Assembly (NCBI RefSeq): GCF_014207355.1
Contig: NZ_JACHEF010000003.1
Span: forward strand, 781,763-845,762
Source: Mesorhizobium sangaii
GTDB taxonomy: Bacteria; Pseudomonadota; Alphaproteobacteria; Rhizobiales; Rhizobiaceae
DNA: 64,000 bases
Direction: 5' to 3'
In this document: positions 41,681 through 49,880 of the stretch, piece after piece
Position numbering within the stretch: the stretch's first letter is position 1
Layout: the number at the start of each line of letters is the position of its first letter
Notes under the pieces: generated by a model
Seen by the model: only the letters and a program-made list of their open reading frames with translations
What the model was told of the DNA's origin: nothing
Databases searched by the model: none
Program-made: the position numbers and the translations under genes

Positions 41681-41938
41681 CTATTTGGGCTCGGCGGTCA
41701 CGGGATCGTAGGTGATTTCGACCTTGGCCTTGTCGGACGTGTAGTAGGTGACGACGTAGGCGCCGCTGTCCCAGTCGACTTCCTTCACATAGCGAAAGCC
41801 ATCGCGCTGTTCGACCTTGGCGAGGATCTCCGACAGTTTCTTGGCGTTGGGCGGCGGCAGCGGGGGCTCATCCGCGGCAAAGGCCGGCCCGCCGGCGAGA
41901 AGAACGGCGACGCTCGTCGCCAGCAGAAATCTGGACAT
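41681..41938 (-). CDS. PepSY-domain periplasmic protein
   Basis: An 85-residue secreted protein. Residues 1-21 are a signal ending PAFA, then a Pro-rich linker and one PepSY module: AKKLSEILAKVEQRDGFRYV, followed by DWDSGAYVVTYYTSDKAKVEITYDP with the usual strand pattern. Such modules bind or inhibit peptidases or sense metals. It lies downstream of the DUF1311 gene's promoter region on the same strand, apparently as a single gene. Confidence 0.78.
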   Translation of the reverse strand: MSRFLLATSVAVLLAGGPAFAADEPPLPPPNAKKLSEILAKVEQRDGFRYVKEVDWDSGAYVVTYYTSDKAKVEITYDPVTAEPK

Positions 41939-42124
41939 GGCTTTCCCTCAAGTTTTCCTTGGACAGAAACTCGCTGCCATGCCGGTTTGTTCCGCCGCTG
42001 AAGTGCGGGCAATTGAGTTCACCGATTGAAAGCCAGGGCGCTGGAACCTGAACGCTACAGCCCAGCAGTTACCACAGCATCGATGGATTTCTTGTTGGCG
42101 TCCACGTCGGCCCGGATGGCGGCC

Positions 42125-43642
42125 CTAGCCTTGGTCCTCATAGGCTGCGAGTGCCTTGGCGACGCCGGCAATGAGGTGTTCAGCATCACTCGCGTGTTCG
42201 AAGGCGATTCCGGTTTGTGCAAACTCAAGTGGCGAGTAATCAGGCGCTATCCGCTTGACCTCTGCCATAATGCGCTGAGCTTCCTTCAGTTCGCCGAGTT
42301 GAGCGTGACACCCCGCCAGCCTTGCCAGTCGCCAGGGGGTCCTCGGGGGGACCTTGGACATGCTGACAAGCGCGGCCTTGTAATCTCCAGCTGAGTATTG
42401 GGCGATGGCGCGATCATAGGTACCAATCAGGATGGATCGGGTTGATCCGTATCGCGCTGTCAATCGCCGCGAGTGCTTCGAGCGGCCTGCCTCTCATCGT
42501 GAGCAAGTACCCCATTTGCGCAATCGTATCGGCGTCGTATGGATTGAGGTCGAACGCGCGTTGAAGGTGATGTTCGGCCGCTTCGAACCGACGGGCAGAG
42601 ATCAAAGCCTGGGCAAGCACGCGATGGCAGCGTGGCTCTTCCGGCGCCAGGGTCACCGCACACTCCGCGCGGTCGATCAATGAAGCAAGCAACGCCGGGG
42701 ATGCCTCGGCATAGCCACCGATAATGAGATCGGCGAGCGCGGCGTAGGAATGCGCCAAAGCGTAGGTCGGGTCCTTGTCGACCGCAGCCTGAAAGAGATC
42801 GCGCGCGGCCTGATTGTCGTCATCGCCATAGCCGCGCAGCCGAGCCAGTCCACGCAAGAGAAGCTCATATGCGGCCAGGCTATCGGGAGGCTTCGGGGTT
42901 GCCTGCTTGACACCCGCGTCGTCGAGCCGAGCGACCAGCCGGTTCACCACACGACTGGCGATTTCTTCCTGCATCTCGAAGATCTGGCCGCCAGAAGCAG
43001 AAAAGGTATCGCTCCAGAGGACTTCACCCGTCGAAGCGGTCATGAGACTGACGGTGACCCGCATGCCGCCTGTGCGGGTCGTAGCCCTGCCGCGGACCAG
43101 ATAGGTTGCGCCAAGGCTGTCGCCAACGGCACGCCAATCGGAAGCGGAATCCGAGACAAATGCAAATCCGGAATTGCGCGCCTGCACAACGACCGTTCCA
43201 AAGCGAGCCAAAGCATTGACAATGTCCTCGGCGAAACCATCGACCAAAGGGGCGTCGTCCGGCGCACCTTCATTGCTGAAACGCAGTACCGCAACGCTCG
43301 GCTGTCCAGAGCGCTCTTGCTTTGGCGTATCGGGGGGGAGAGGACGTAGCCGCGTTTGGCAACCGTGCGGATAATGGTTTGGCTTTCGTCCTGCAGCGCC
43401 TTTCGCAACTCCCTGACCGCCTGCGTCAGTGAGTCCTCGGTCACGAAGACATCGGGCCATACCGCTGACATCAGTTCAGACTTGGTCGCGACACGCCCAA
43501 CATTCCTGCTGAGATAAGTTAACAGATCAAACGCCTTGCAGCGCAGGGCAACAGGTTTTCCATCGCGGACGAGCAGCCCGCGGGCAAGATCAAGCTCGCA
43601 ACTGCCAAGTGCCAGTATGTGCCCACCGTTCTCTTGCGACAT
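42125..43642 (-). pseudogene. CadC-type winged-helix/TolB-like/TPR regulator broken by two frameshifts
   Basis: Three frames together make one regulator. From ATG 43642: a winged helix (LALGSCELDLARGLLVRDGK to AKRGYVLSPP). Then a TolB/FlgO-like domain (PSVAVLRFSNEG, GFAEDIVNALARFG, ATYLVRGRATTRTGG) with TPR repeats. Then a C-terminal TPR (GTYDRAIAQYSAGDYKAALV). The first break is at a run of seven G's (plus strand, 43332-43338); adding one base or losing two restores the frame. The second, near 42419-42424, is repaired by removing one base. Two lesions make simple sequencing error less likely, though homopolymer error is possible at the first. Confidence 0.82.
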
Positions 43643-43895
43643 TGAATGCCGATCTGACCAGCTCGACCACACGCAGCCTGATTGGGGTCTCAATCGGCTC
43701 GGACGTCAAGGGATCAGAGGAATTTGACCTGCCTTCGCCTTGGCTGGAAGTCATCCGCCTCTCCATCGCGATGATCTCCAGCATTTCGAACATTGTTCCA
43801 GGCATCGGCGCACAAGGGGACCCAACCATGACGCTGGATGCAAATTCCAGCAGTTCCTGCCGGGCGGCTTGGCGCGTGTTCTCATTCAGCGACAT
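43590..43895 (-). CDS. Hypothetical small protein
   Basis: A 101-residue product I do not recognise. It starts at ATG 43895 after GATGAGGTC and reads NENTRQAARQELLEFASSVM, then a Met-rich helix (GTMFEMLEIIAMERRM). Its 3' end overlaps the start of the broken regulator gene by 53 bases on the same strand. It may be an upstream partner of that regulator or a chance frame in a decaying region. Confidence 0.4.
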   Translation of the reverse strand: MSLNENTRQAARQELLEFASSVMVGSPCAPMPGTMFEMLEIIAMERRMTSSQGEGRSNSSDPLTSEPIETPIRLRVVELVRSAFNVARERWAHTGTWQLRA

Positions 43896-44025
43896 GTTCG
43901 ACCTCATCCGGTTCGTTCTTCGGAACAATGAGGCCAAGGAACGGTCGCGTACCGGAAGATTTCTGAAATTCTGCTGAATCTCTCCCGTTGTCGCGCTTGC
44001 GGTCGGGGGAGGCCGCCTGCTTAAC

Positions 44026-44259
44026 TTACGCGGCGCGTCGTTGAGCGGGGTGGAGACCTGAACGGGTTCGACGAGGGTCGACGGCGGTCACGATGCTGTG
44101 GTGATGATCGCAATAGACGCGATCCGGCGAAGTTGGCCCAGCACAAAAACGGTAACCGCCGGGTACCGACGCGTCTTCGCTCACTGGGAAGCGGCACTGA
44201 TAGACGCCCAGCTGAATAAGGGGGACGTCTCTCGAAGTTAGTCTGGTATTTTCAGGCAT
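44026..44259 (-). CDS. GcrA-like zinc-motif protein
   Basis: A 77-residue product resembling the C-terminal part of the GcrA cell-cycle regulator. CRFPV, then YRFCAGP and VYCDHHHSI give the Cys/Cys/Cys-His-His spacing of that region. The N-terminal DNA-binding helix-turn-helix of GcrA is absent, so it cannot be the essential regulator itself. RDVPLIQLGVYQ precedes the motif. It could be a free-standing paralogue or a gene fragment; its surroundings are decaying. Confidence 0.6.
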   Translation of the reverse strand: MPENTRLTSRDVPLIQLGVYQCRFPVSEDASVPGGYRFCAGPTSPDRVYCDHHHSIVTAVDPRRTRSGLHPAQRRAA

Positions 44260-44626
44260 GGTTTTCAGGTTCCTGGTTCATAAGCCATTGCCGGCTGACC
44301 GCCGCAGTGCGACAGCTTCGGGGCGAGCTTTTCTCGTTTTGGAGGGCTGTGGATCACCATATGGTGTTGATCGCAGCATCAATGAAGCCCGAAGCGCTGC
44401 TTTCGGAGGCTAGTTGTTGCGACTTAAGGCCACACTTGCCCACTGGGATGCGGCTGACAGCGCCTTTGTCGCGTGATCAGGCGCTCCGCTCCAGCACCTT
44501 TTTCACCGGCTCGCGGCCAGCGGGAGGCTGCCGCTGGCACCTCGCCGAAGCGTGGCGACCCCCGGCTCGAACTAACGGTTTGCATAACACCTGCTATCCG
44601 TGCAGCCGATGTCCGCAACCGCGCTG
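44260..44626. other. Spacer without a supported gene
   Basis: About 370 bases between the GcrA-like and redoxin genes. The plus-strand frame at 44307-44633 has no ribosome site and no family resemblance. I found no terminator, repeat or RNA gene here. Confidence 0.5.
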
Positions 44627-45304
44627 CTACTGACCAATATGCGACGCGACCGACATCATCGCCTCAGAGTTCGGGTGGGCGCCCAATCCGCCATCGAAAA
44701 CCTCGGAGAACGTCCAGCGAACGACGCCGTTGCGGTCGAGCAGGAACTGGCCGGTGAGCTGGCCCACGCCGGTCGCCATCATTTGCTCGTCGGCTTCAGT
44801 GATATCGTAATTGTCTTTTTTGTTCAGATATTCGAGCGTGGCAAACGGATCCATCGGCTCAGGCATTTCGCCCGGCACGTTGAGCCGCATCGCGTTCACA
44901 TCGCTCATCGAGACCTTGTGCGGCAATGCGCTCTCGCCCTCGGTTACTATTTGCATGTTGGGCAATCCAAAGGCGCGGTGTGAAACGCGCTCCGGATCGG
45001 ATGCAGCAAGCAAACCAACCATCGGATGGTACCGGAGATAAAGGCGCGCCCGCTCGATGGGCGTGTTCACCACCGTGAGGCTTTCGATGCCCTTTGCGTT
45101 AAGGGCTGGTGTGAGCAGCGAAACCGTCGCGATATGACGCCTGCAAAACGGACAATGCAGACCTCGATACAGCCCAACCAGCACTGGCTTTTCGCCGCGG
45201 AAATCGTCGATAGCTATCTTGCCCTCGCGAGTAATTGCGTCGAGTACGAAATTGGGCGCTCGTTCGCCCAGTTGCAGAGGGCCTATGTCGGCGCGGTCAG
45301 ACAT
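44627..45304 (-). CDS. Peroxiredoxin-like redoxin (AhpC/TSA fold)
   Basis: A 225-residue thioredoxin-fold protein. LGERAPNFVLDAITREG opens the fold and YRGLHCPFCRRHIA provides a CxxC active site at the expected peroxidatic position. The last 70 residues, with TGQFLLDRNGVVRWTFSE, are an AhpC-like C-terminal extension. The substrate may be a peroxide or an oxidised thiol. ATG 45304 is preceded by GAGGAGG. It lies at the tRNA-proximal edge of the decaying stretch. Confidence 0.82.
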   Translation of the reverse strand: MSDRADIGPLQLGERAPNFVLDAITREGKIAIDDFRGEKPVLVGLYRGLHCPFCRRHIATVSLLTPALNAKGIESLTVVNTPIERARLYLRYHPMVGLLAASDPERVSHRAFGLPNMQIVTEGESALPHKVSMSDVNAMRLNVPGEMPEPMDPFATLEYLNKKDNYDITEADEQMMATGVGQLTGQFLLDRNGVVRWTFSEVFDGGLGAHPNSEAMMSVASHIGQ

Positions 45305-45716
45305 GCTTGATCCTCCTCGCGGCTCAATCCAGTAACGAAAGCGCGGCGGTACTTCGGCTCCAGCCCGTGTTCGGCACACACTTCCTGAGCGTGTCGAAAT
45401 TGCAATATAGCACAGGAATGGGCGGACGTTGAGGCGCTACCGAAGGCTGCGCCTTGCGGAGCCTCACTCCTGGCGCGCAGAAGCAAACGGCTGGCATTCA
45501 AGGAATCGATTACAGGTTGGAGCCTACCAACGAGCGGAGCATTTCGGGCCTTCGGGACGGAATACCGCCGTGAAAGAGGCGAAGCCAGCTTGCTGAGTTC
45601 CCGACGCCGGTGTCGAAAACAATCGTCGAATTGGCGACTTAGTGGCGAAACGAAAAAGGCCTAGATCGACGATTTTGGCCAACACGTTAGTAAGCTGCTG
45701 ACTGTCCTAGGGATTT
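45305..45716. other. Spacer between the redoxin gene and tRNA-Val
   Basis: About 410 bases with no supported gene. It holds a 9-bp inverted repeat, AATCGTCGA at 45621-45629 and TCGACGATT at 45666-45674. A tRNA-flanking position is a common site for integrating elements, but no integrase or repeated tRNA end was seen. Confidence 0.45.
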
Positions 45717-45791
45717 TGGTGGGCGATGCAGGGATTGAACCTGCGACCCCACCCGTGTGAAGGGTGTGCTCTCCCGCTGAGCTAATCGCCC
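45717..45791 (-). tRNA. tRNA-Val (anticodon CAC)
   Basis: Read on the minus strand, GGGCGAT pairs with ATCGCCC as a 7-bp acceptor stem, followed by an encoded ACCA end at 45720-45717. The D arm contains GCTCAGCGGGAGAGC. The anticodon arm is CACCC-TTCACAC-GGGTG, giving anticodon CAC (codon GUG). The T arm is GCAGG-TTCAATC-CCTGC. Total length is 75 with CCA. Confidence 0.97.
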
Positions 45792-45929
45792 GCTCGTTGC
45801 CCGAAGGCCAAGCGAGCCGCGATATAAGGGAGGCGGGTGCGGGAAGTCAAGGCGGTGTCAGGCGTTCCGGCAAGGATCGGATTGTTGTCCTTTGGACCCG
45901 TCTCCGAAGTGACGTCGGCTGCTTTCCGG

Positions 45930-46613
45930 TCAGTTCGCCGCGGCGGCGATCAGCCTTTGCGCCAGATCGAGCGTCAGGGCGTCGAAATGCGAGATCACCG
46001 CCGAGGGTTCGAATTCGCGCACATGGCGGTCAGTGTAGCCGAAATCAACTGCCACCACAGGAATGCCGGCGGCCTTGGCGGTGTCGATGTCGGTCTGCGA
46101 ATCGCCGACCATCAGCGCGCGATCCGGGTCGCCGCCGGCCAGCTTGATGGTCTCGATCAGATGGCGCGGGTCGGGCTTGCGGAAAGCGAACGTGTCCTGT
46201 CCGGCGATTGCCGCGAAATGCTTCGTCAGGCCGAGCGCCTCGATCAGCGCCAGCGAGTTGGCTTCGTATTTGTTGGTGCAGATGGCCAGCAGATAGCCGG
46301 CGTTCTCGAAGCGCGCGATCGCCTCGACGACGCCGGGATAGGGGCGCGATTTGCCGGGGATGTTGAGGGTGTAGTGGTCGAGGAAGAGTTTCAGCAGCCG
46401 GTCGTGCTCTTCGACATCGAGCGATCGCTGCTGGGCGGCATGCGCCCGTTCGATCATCACGCGGCCGCCGTGACCGACAAAGCGCCTGAAGCCGGCTTCG
46501 TCGACGGCCGCGATGTGGCTGGCGGCGAGGCTGTGGTTCAGGCTGTCGAGCAGATCCGGCGCTGTATCGACCAGCGTACCGTCGAGGTCGAACACGATGA
46601 TCGGGCGAGTCAT
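45930..46613 (-). CDS. gph: Phosphoglycolate phosphatase-type HAD hydrolase
   Basis: A 227-residue HAD phosphatase that would remove 2-phosphoglycolate. IIVFDLDGTLVDTAPDL is motif I with both catalytic Asp residues; ICTNKYEAN gives motif II, KPDPRHL motif III and MVGDSQTDIDTAKAAG motif IV. ATG 46613 begins MTRPII; the frame extends nine codons upstream without support. It diverges from rpiA, with a candidate small RNA between them. Confidence 0.92.
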   Translation of the reverse strand: MTRPIIVFDLDGTLVDTAPDLLDSLNHSLAASHIAAVDEAGFRRFVGHGGRVMIERAHAAQQRSLDVEEHDRLLKLFLDHYTLNIPGKSRPYPGVVEAIARFENAGYLLAICTNKYEANSLALIEALGLTKHFAAIAGQDTFAFRKPDPRHLIETIKLAGGDPDRALMVGDSQTDIDTAKAAGIPVVAVDFGYTDRHVREFEPSAVISHFDALTLDLAQRLIAAAAN

Positions 46614-46735
46614 GGTCAGTCCTGGGCCAAGTTCATGCAAGTGGCAGGCGATAGCGGCTGCGGCGCGTCAAGGCAAGCCGGGTGGGGCAAGCAGGCCCGT
46701 CGGACCAGGAATTTAGCGGCTTGTCGCCAGACATG

Positions 46736-46782
46736 AAAAACCCGCCATGGCGGCGGGTCGTTGGCGCAAATCAGCACCATGG
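46736..46782 (-). ncRNA. Candidate small RNA between gph and rpiA
   Basis: On the minus strand a good rhizobial promoter, CTTGACC with -35 at 46817-46812 and -10 CTACAT at 46794-46789 (17-base spacer), precedes a transcript of about 47 bases. The transcript contains the hairpin TGGTGC-TGATTT-GCGCCA and then a strong terminator, ACCCGCC-GCCAT-GGCGGGT-TTTT, ending at 46736. No gene reads into this terminator otherwise. The position resembles that of known rhizobial small RNAs (the alpha-r8/suhB type), but identity is not shown. Confidence 0.55.
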
Positions 46783-46980
46783 ATGGAAATGTAGCATAGC
46801 TTCCTTCACCAGGTCAAGAAAAAATTCCTATCGGAGATCCCTGACGCATTGCCCCTGACCGCGCGTTGCCAGAACATCGATGCTGCTCGTCACCAGGGGA
46901 GTACGCCGCTGCCAAAGGCTTTGACCCGACCGGCAAAAATGCTAGGAGCCCAGCAGCGAATTTCCGGGGCAACAAGCGGC

Positions 46981-47712
46981 ATGGATGCAAGACAATTGAA
47001 GGTCGAAGCCGCGCGGGCAGCGCTCGCCTATGTGAGCGATGGCATGCGGCTCGGCATCGGCACCGGCACCACCGCCGAAGAGTTCGTGCGGCTGCTTGCC
47101 GAGAAGGTCGCCACCGGCATGACGATCATCGGCGTGCCGACTTCGGAGCGCACCGCGTCGCTCTGCCGCGAGCTTGGCGTGCCGCTGTCGACGCTGGAAG
47201 AAACGCCGCAGCTCGACCTCACCGTCGACGGCGCCGACGAGGTCGACCCGGAACTGACCTTGATCAAGGGCGGCGGCGGCGCGTTGCTGCGCGAGAAGAT
47301 CGTTGCCGCGGCTTCCCAGCGCATGATCGTCATTGCCGACCAGTCGAAGATGGTCGAGACGCTCGGCCGTTTTCCACTGCCGATCGAAGTCAACCAGTTC
47401 GGCCTGCGCGCAACCGAAATTACGATCGGCGCGGCGGCTGAAAAACTCGGCCTTTCCGGCCCGGTCACATTGAGGATGACGGGGGGGCAGGCTTTTGTTA
47501 CAGACGGCGGCCATTTTATCCTCGATGCATCTTTTGGCCGCATTCCGGATACAAGAGCGCTTTCGAATGCTCTCCACGCCATTCCGGGCGTGGTCGAGCA
47601 TGGTCTTTTCATCGGGCTGGCGTCAGCGGCCATCATCGCCGGCGGCGACGGTATCCAAACTGTCCATGCCGCCCGAAAACCAGGGAGTTCTACCGATCAT
47701 GATGTTGCATAA
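46981..47712 (+). CDS. rpiA: Ribose-5-phosphate isomerase A
   Basis: Interconverts ribose 5-phosphate and ribulose 5-phosphate in the pentose phosphate pathway. The protein is 243 residues from ATG 46981. MRLGIGTGTTAEEFVRLLAE, VDGADEVDPELTLIKGGGGAL (catalytic Asp and Glu) and ALLREKIVAAAS with the active-site Lys are all present. The frame extends upstream to 46849 without support. It overlaps the next gene by 14 bases. Confidence 0.95.
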   Translation: MDARQLKVEAARAALAYVSDGMRLGIGTGTTAEEFVRLLAEKVATGMTIIGVPTSERTASLCRELGVPLSTLEETPQLDLTVDGADEVDPELTLIKGGGGALLREKIVAAASQRMIVIADQSKMVETLGRFPLPIEVNQFGLRATEITIGAAAEKLGLSGPVTLRMTGGQAFVTDGGHFILDASFGRIPDTRALSNALHAIPGVVEHGLFIGLASAAIIAGGDGIQTVHAARKPGSSTDHDVA

Positions 47713-48307
47713 CCGGGTTCGCAGCCTTTGCGCCGTTCTGGCGGCTACGGCCGTTTTCGCCTTCTCTTCGCCGGCGTTTTCGCAGGATGTCACGGACTCG
47801 CATTTGAAGGCCGCCCGCGCGGCGGTCGCGGCGATCCACGCGACCGACCCGTTCGACAACATCCTGCCGCAGGCGGCTGCCGCGCTCGAATCGCAGCTCA
47901 TCCAGAAGAACCCGGACATGCAGGAGCTGATCGGCAAGACCATCAGCGAGAAGGCGCTGGCGCTGGCCTCGCGCCGCGCCGACCTCGAGAAGGAAGCCGC
48001 ACTCGCCTACGCAAAAGTGTTCTCCGAAAAGGAACTGACCGATATTGCCGCCTTCTACAGTTCCGATTCGGGCAAGAAGCTGCTCGATAGCGGCCCCGCG
48101 GTGACCCGCGAACTGGTCAAGGCAGCCGACATCTGGCAGAACGGCCTCGCCCGCGATCTCGCCCAGCAGGTTGGCGAAACGCTGGCCGCAGCCGCCAAGA
48201 CCAAGGCGCCGGCAGCCCCTGCCGCAGCGCCCGCGGACGCAGCCGCGCCTGCCGATGGCGCCGCACCCGCCGACGGTTCGGCTCCGGCCGACGACACGCA
48301 GAACTGA
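47699..48307 (+). CDS. DUF2059 secreted protein
   Basis: A 202-residue exported protein. Residues 1-28 are a Sec signal ending PAFS. The helical DUF2059 core includes SHLKAARAAVAAIHATDPFD and LTDIAAFYSSDSGKKLLDSG. The C-terminal 35 residues are a low-complexity Ala/Pro/Asp tail. Its start lies inside the end of rpiA, so translation is probably coupled. The rpiA-DUF2059-gor order recurs in rhizobia. The function is unknown. Confidence 0.85.
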   Translation: MMLHNRVRSLCAVLAATAVFAFSSPAFSQDVTDSHLKAARAAVAAIHATDPFDNILPQAAAALESQLIQKNPDMQELIGKTISEKALALASRRADLEKEAALAYAKVFSEKELTDIAAFYSSDSGKKLLDSGPAVTRELVKAADIWQNGLARDLAQQVGETLAAAAKTKAPAAPAAAPADAAAPADGAAPADGSAPADDTQN

Positions 48308-48342
48308 TCGCGCGTTTCTAACGGCCTTGCGGCCATTGATGA

Positions 48343-48369
48343 AGCCCGGCTTGCCCGGGCTTTTCTTTT
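48343..48369 (+). terminator. Rho-independent terminator after the rpiA operon
   Basis: AGCCCGG and CCGGGCT form a stem with a short loop, followed by TTTTCTTTT. It lies 36 bases after the DUF2059 stop and before the gor ribosome site. Confidence 0.8.
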
Positions 48370-48421
48370 GCTGCCTGGCGGCCTACCTGTCACTGGATTT
48401 CTGAAGCTTGAGGAGCCGCCG

Positions 48422-49813
48422 ATGGCCGGTTACGACTACGATCTTTTCGTCATCGGCGGCGGCTCGGGCGGGGTGAGGGCGGCGCGCGTCGCGGCGGCAC
48501 TTGGCAAGCGCGTCGGCATCGCCGAGGAATACCGCTATGGCGGCACCTGCGTCATCAGGGGCTGCGTGCCGAAAAAGCTCTATGTCTACGCCTCGCAATT
48601 TCCCGAGCATTTCGCCGATGCCGCCGGCTATGGCTGGACGGTGCCGGAGGCGAGTTTCGACTGGCAGACGCTGGTCGCCAACAAGGATCGCGAGATCAGC
48701 CGGCTGGGGGCGATCTACCAGAGGAATGTCGAGGGCGCCGGCGGCGAGGCCTTTCACTCGCGCGCCATGATCGTCGATCCGCATGTCGTGCATCTCCTGG
48801 GCGAGGATCGCACCGTCACCGCCGACCAGATCCTGATCGCCACCGGCGGCCGCCCGGCGCCGCATCCGGCGCTGCCCGGCCATGAACACTGCATCTTCTC
48901 CAACGAGGCTTTCGATCTCAAGCAACTGCCCAAGGCGATCATGATCGAGGGCGGCGGCTACATCGCCGTCGAGTTCGCCAACATCTTCCACGGCCTCGGC
49001 GTCGACACCACGCTCGTTTATCGCGGCAAGGAGATCCTCAGCCGCTTCGACATGGACCTGCGGCGCATGCTGCACGAGACGATGGAAAAGAAGGGGATAA
49101 GGATCCTCTGCCATTCTGTGTCCGAATGGATCCGCAAACGGCCGGACGGCCGGCTCGACGCACTCGTCACCGGCGGCAAGGTGCTGACGGTCGACCAGGT
49201 GATGCTGGCCATCGGCCGCATCCCCAACACCGAGAATATGGGCCTGGAAGGCATCGGGCTGGAGATGACCAAGACCGGTGCGATCGCTGTCGACAAATAC
49301 TCGCGCACCAACATCGACAACATCTGGGCGATCGGCGACGTCACCAACCGCGTGCAGCTGACGCCGGTGGCGATCCACGAGGCGATGTGTTTCATCGAAA
49401 CCGCCTTCAAGGGAAATCCAACGGCGCCCGACCACGACACGATCGCGACCGCCGTCTTTTCACAGCCCGAAGTCGGCACGGTCGGCCTGTCGGAGGATGA
49501 TGCGGTCAAACGCTTCCCCGACATCGAGATCTACCGCGCCACGTTCCGGCCGATGCGGCATACGCTGTCCGGCCGCGACGAGAAGATGCTGATAAAGCTG
49601 GTGGTCGACGGCGCTTCGAAGCGGGTGCTCGGCGCGCACATACTGGGACCGGATGCCGGCGAGATGGCGCAGCTTCTCGGCATTCCGCTGAAGGCCGGGC
49701 TGACCAAGGACGATTTCGACCGCACGATGGCGGTGCATCCGACCGCCGCGGAAGAACTCGTCACCATGTACAAGCCGACCTATCGCGTGAAGGACGGCGT
49801 GCGGGTGGATTGA
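48422..49813 (+). CDS. gor: Glutathione-disulfide reductase
   Basis: A 463-residue NADPH-dependent flavoenzyme keeping glutathione reduced. DLFVIGGGSGGVRAAR is the FAD-binding Rossmann motif. The redox-active disulfide is Cys43-Cys48 in GGTCVIRGCVPKK. IEGGGYIAVEFANIF binds NADPH, and MAVHPTAAEELVTMY gives the catalytic His-Glu pair in the dimer partner. GAGGAGCCGCCG precedes ATG 48422. It has its own ribosome site after the rpiA operon terminator. Confidence 0.96.
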   Translation: MAGYDYDLFVIGGGSGGVRAARVAAALGKRVGIAEEYRYGGTCVIRGCVPKKLYVYASQFPEHFADAAGYGWTVPEASFDWQTLVANKDREISRLGAIYQRNVEGAGGEAFHSRAMIVDPHVVHLLGEDRTVTADQILIATGGRPAPHPALPGHEHCIFSNEAFDLKQLPKAIMIEGGGYIAVEFANIFHGLGVDTTLVYRGKEILSRFDMDLRRMLHETMEKKGIRILCHSVSEWIRKRPDGRLDALVTGGKVLTVDQVMLAIGRIPNTENMGLEGIGLEMTKTGAIAVDKYSRTNIDNIWAIGDVTNRVQLTPVAIHEAMCFIETAFKGNPTAPDHDTIATAVFSQPEVGTVGLSEDDAVKRFPDIEIYRATFRPMRHTLSGRDEKMLIKLVVDGASKRVLGAHILGPDAGEMAQLLGIPLKAGLTKDDFDRTMAVHPTAAEELVTMYKPTYRVKDGVRVD

Positions 49814-49835
49814 CCGGCACATGCCGGGATGTAGC

Positions 49836-49870
49836 TTTCCACCGTGGCAAGGGTCTTGCCACGGTGGAAA
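49836..49870. terminator. Strong bidirectional hairpin between gor and mgtE
   Basis: A perfect 15-bp stem, TTTCCACCGTGGCAA/TTGCCACGGTGGAAA, with a GGGTC loop lies between the convergent gor and mgtE genes. The flanks are only weakly T- or A-rich, but stem length makes it a good terminator candidate for both strands. Confidence 0.7.
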
Positions 49871-49880
49871 TTAGGAACTG

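Noticed and set aside
44307..44633. A 108-codon plus frame in the spacer left of the redoxin gene
   Set aside because: No ribosome site and no family resemblance.
45621..45791. Attachment site of an integrated element at tRNA-Val
   Set aside because: No integrase gene and no duplicate of the tRNA 3' end were seen in the window.
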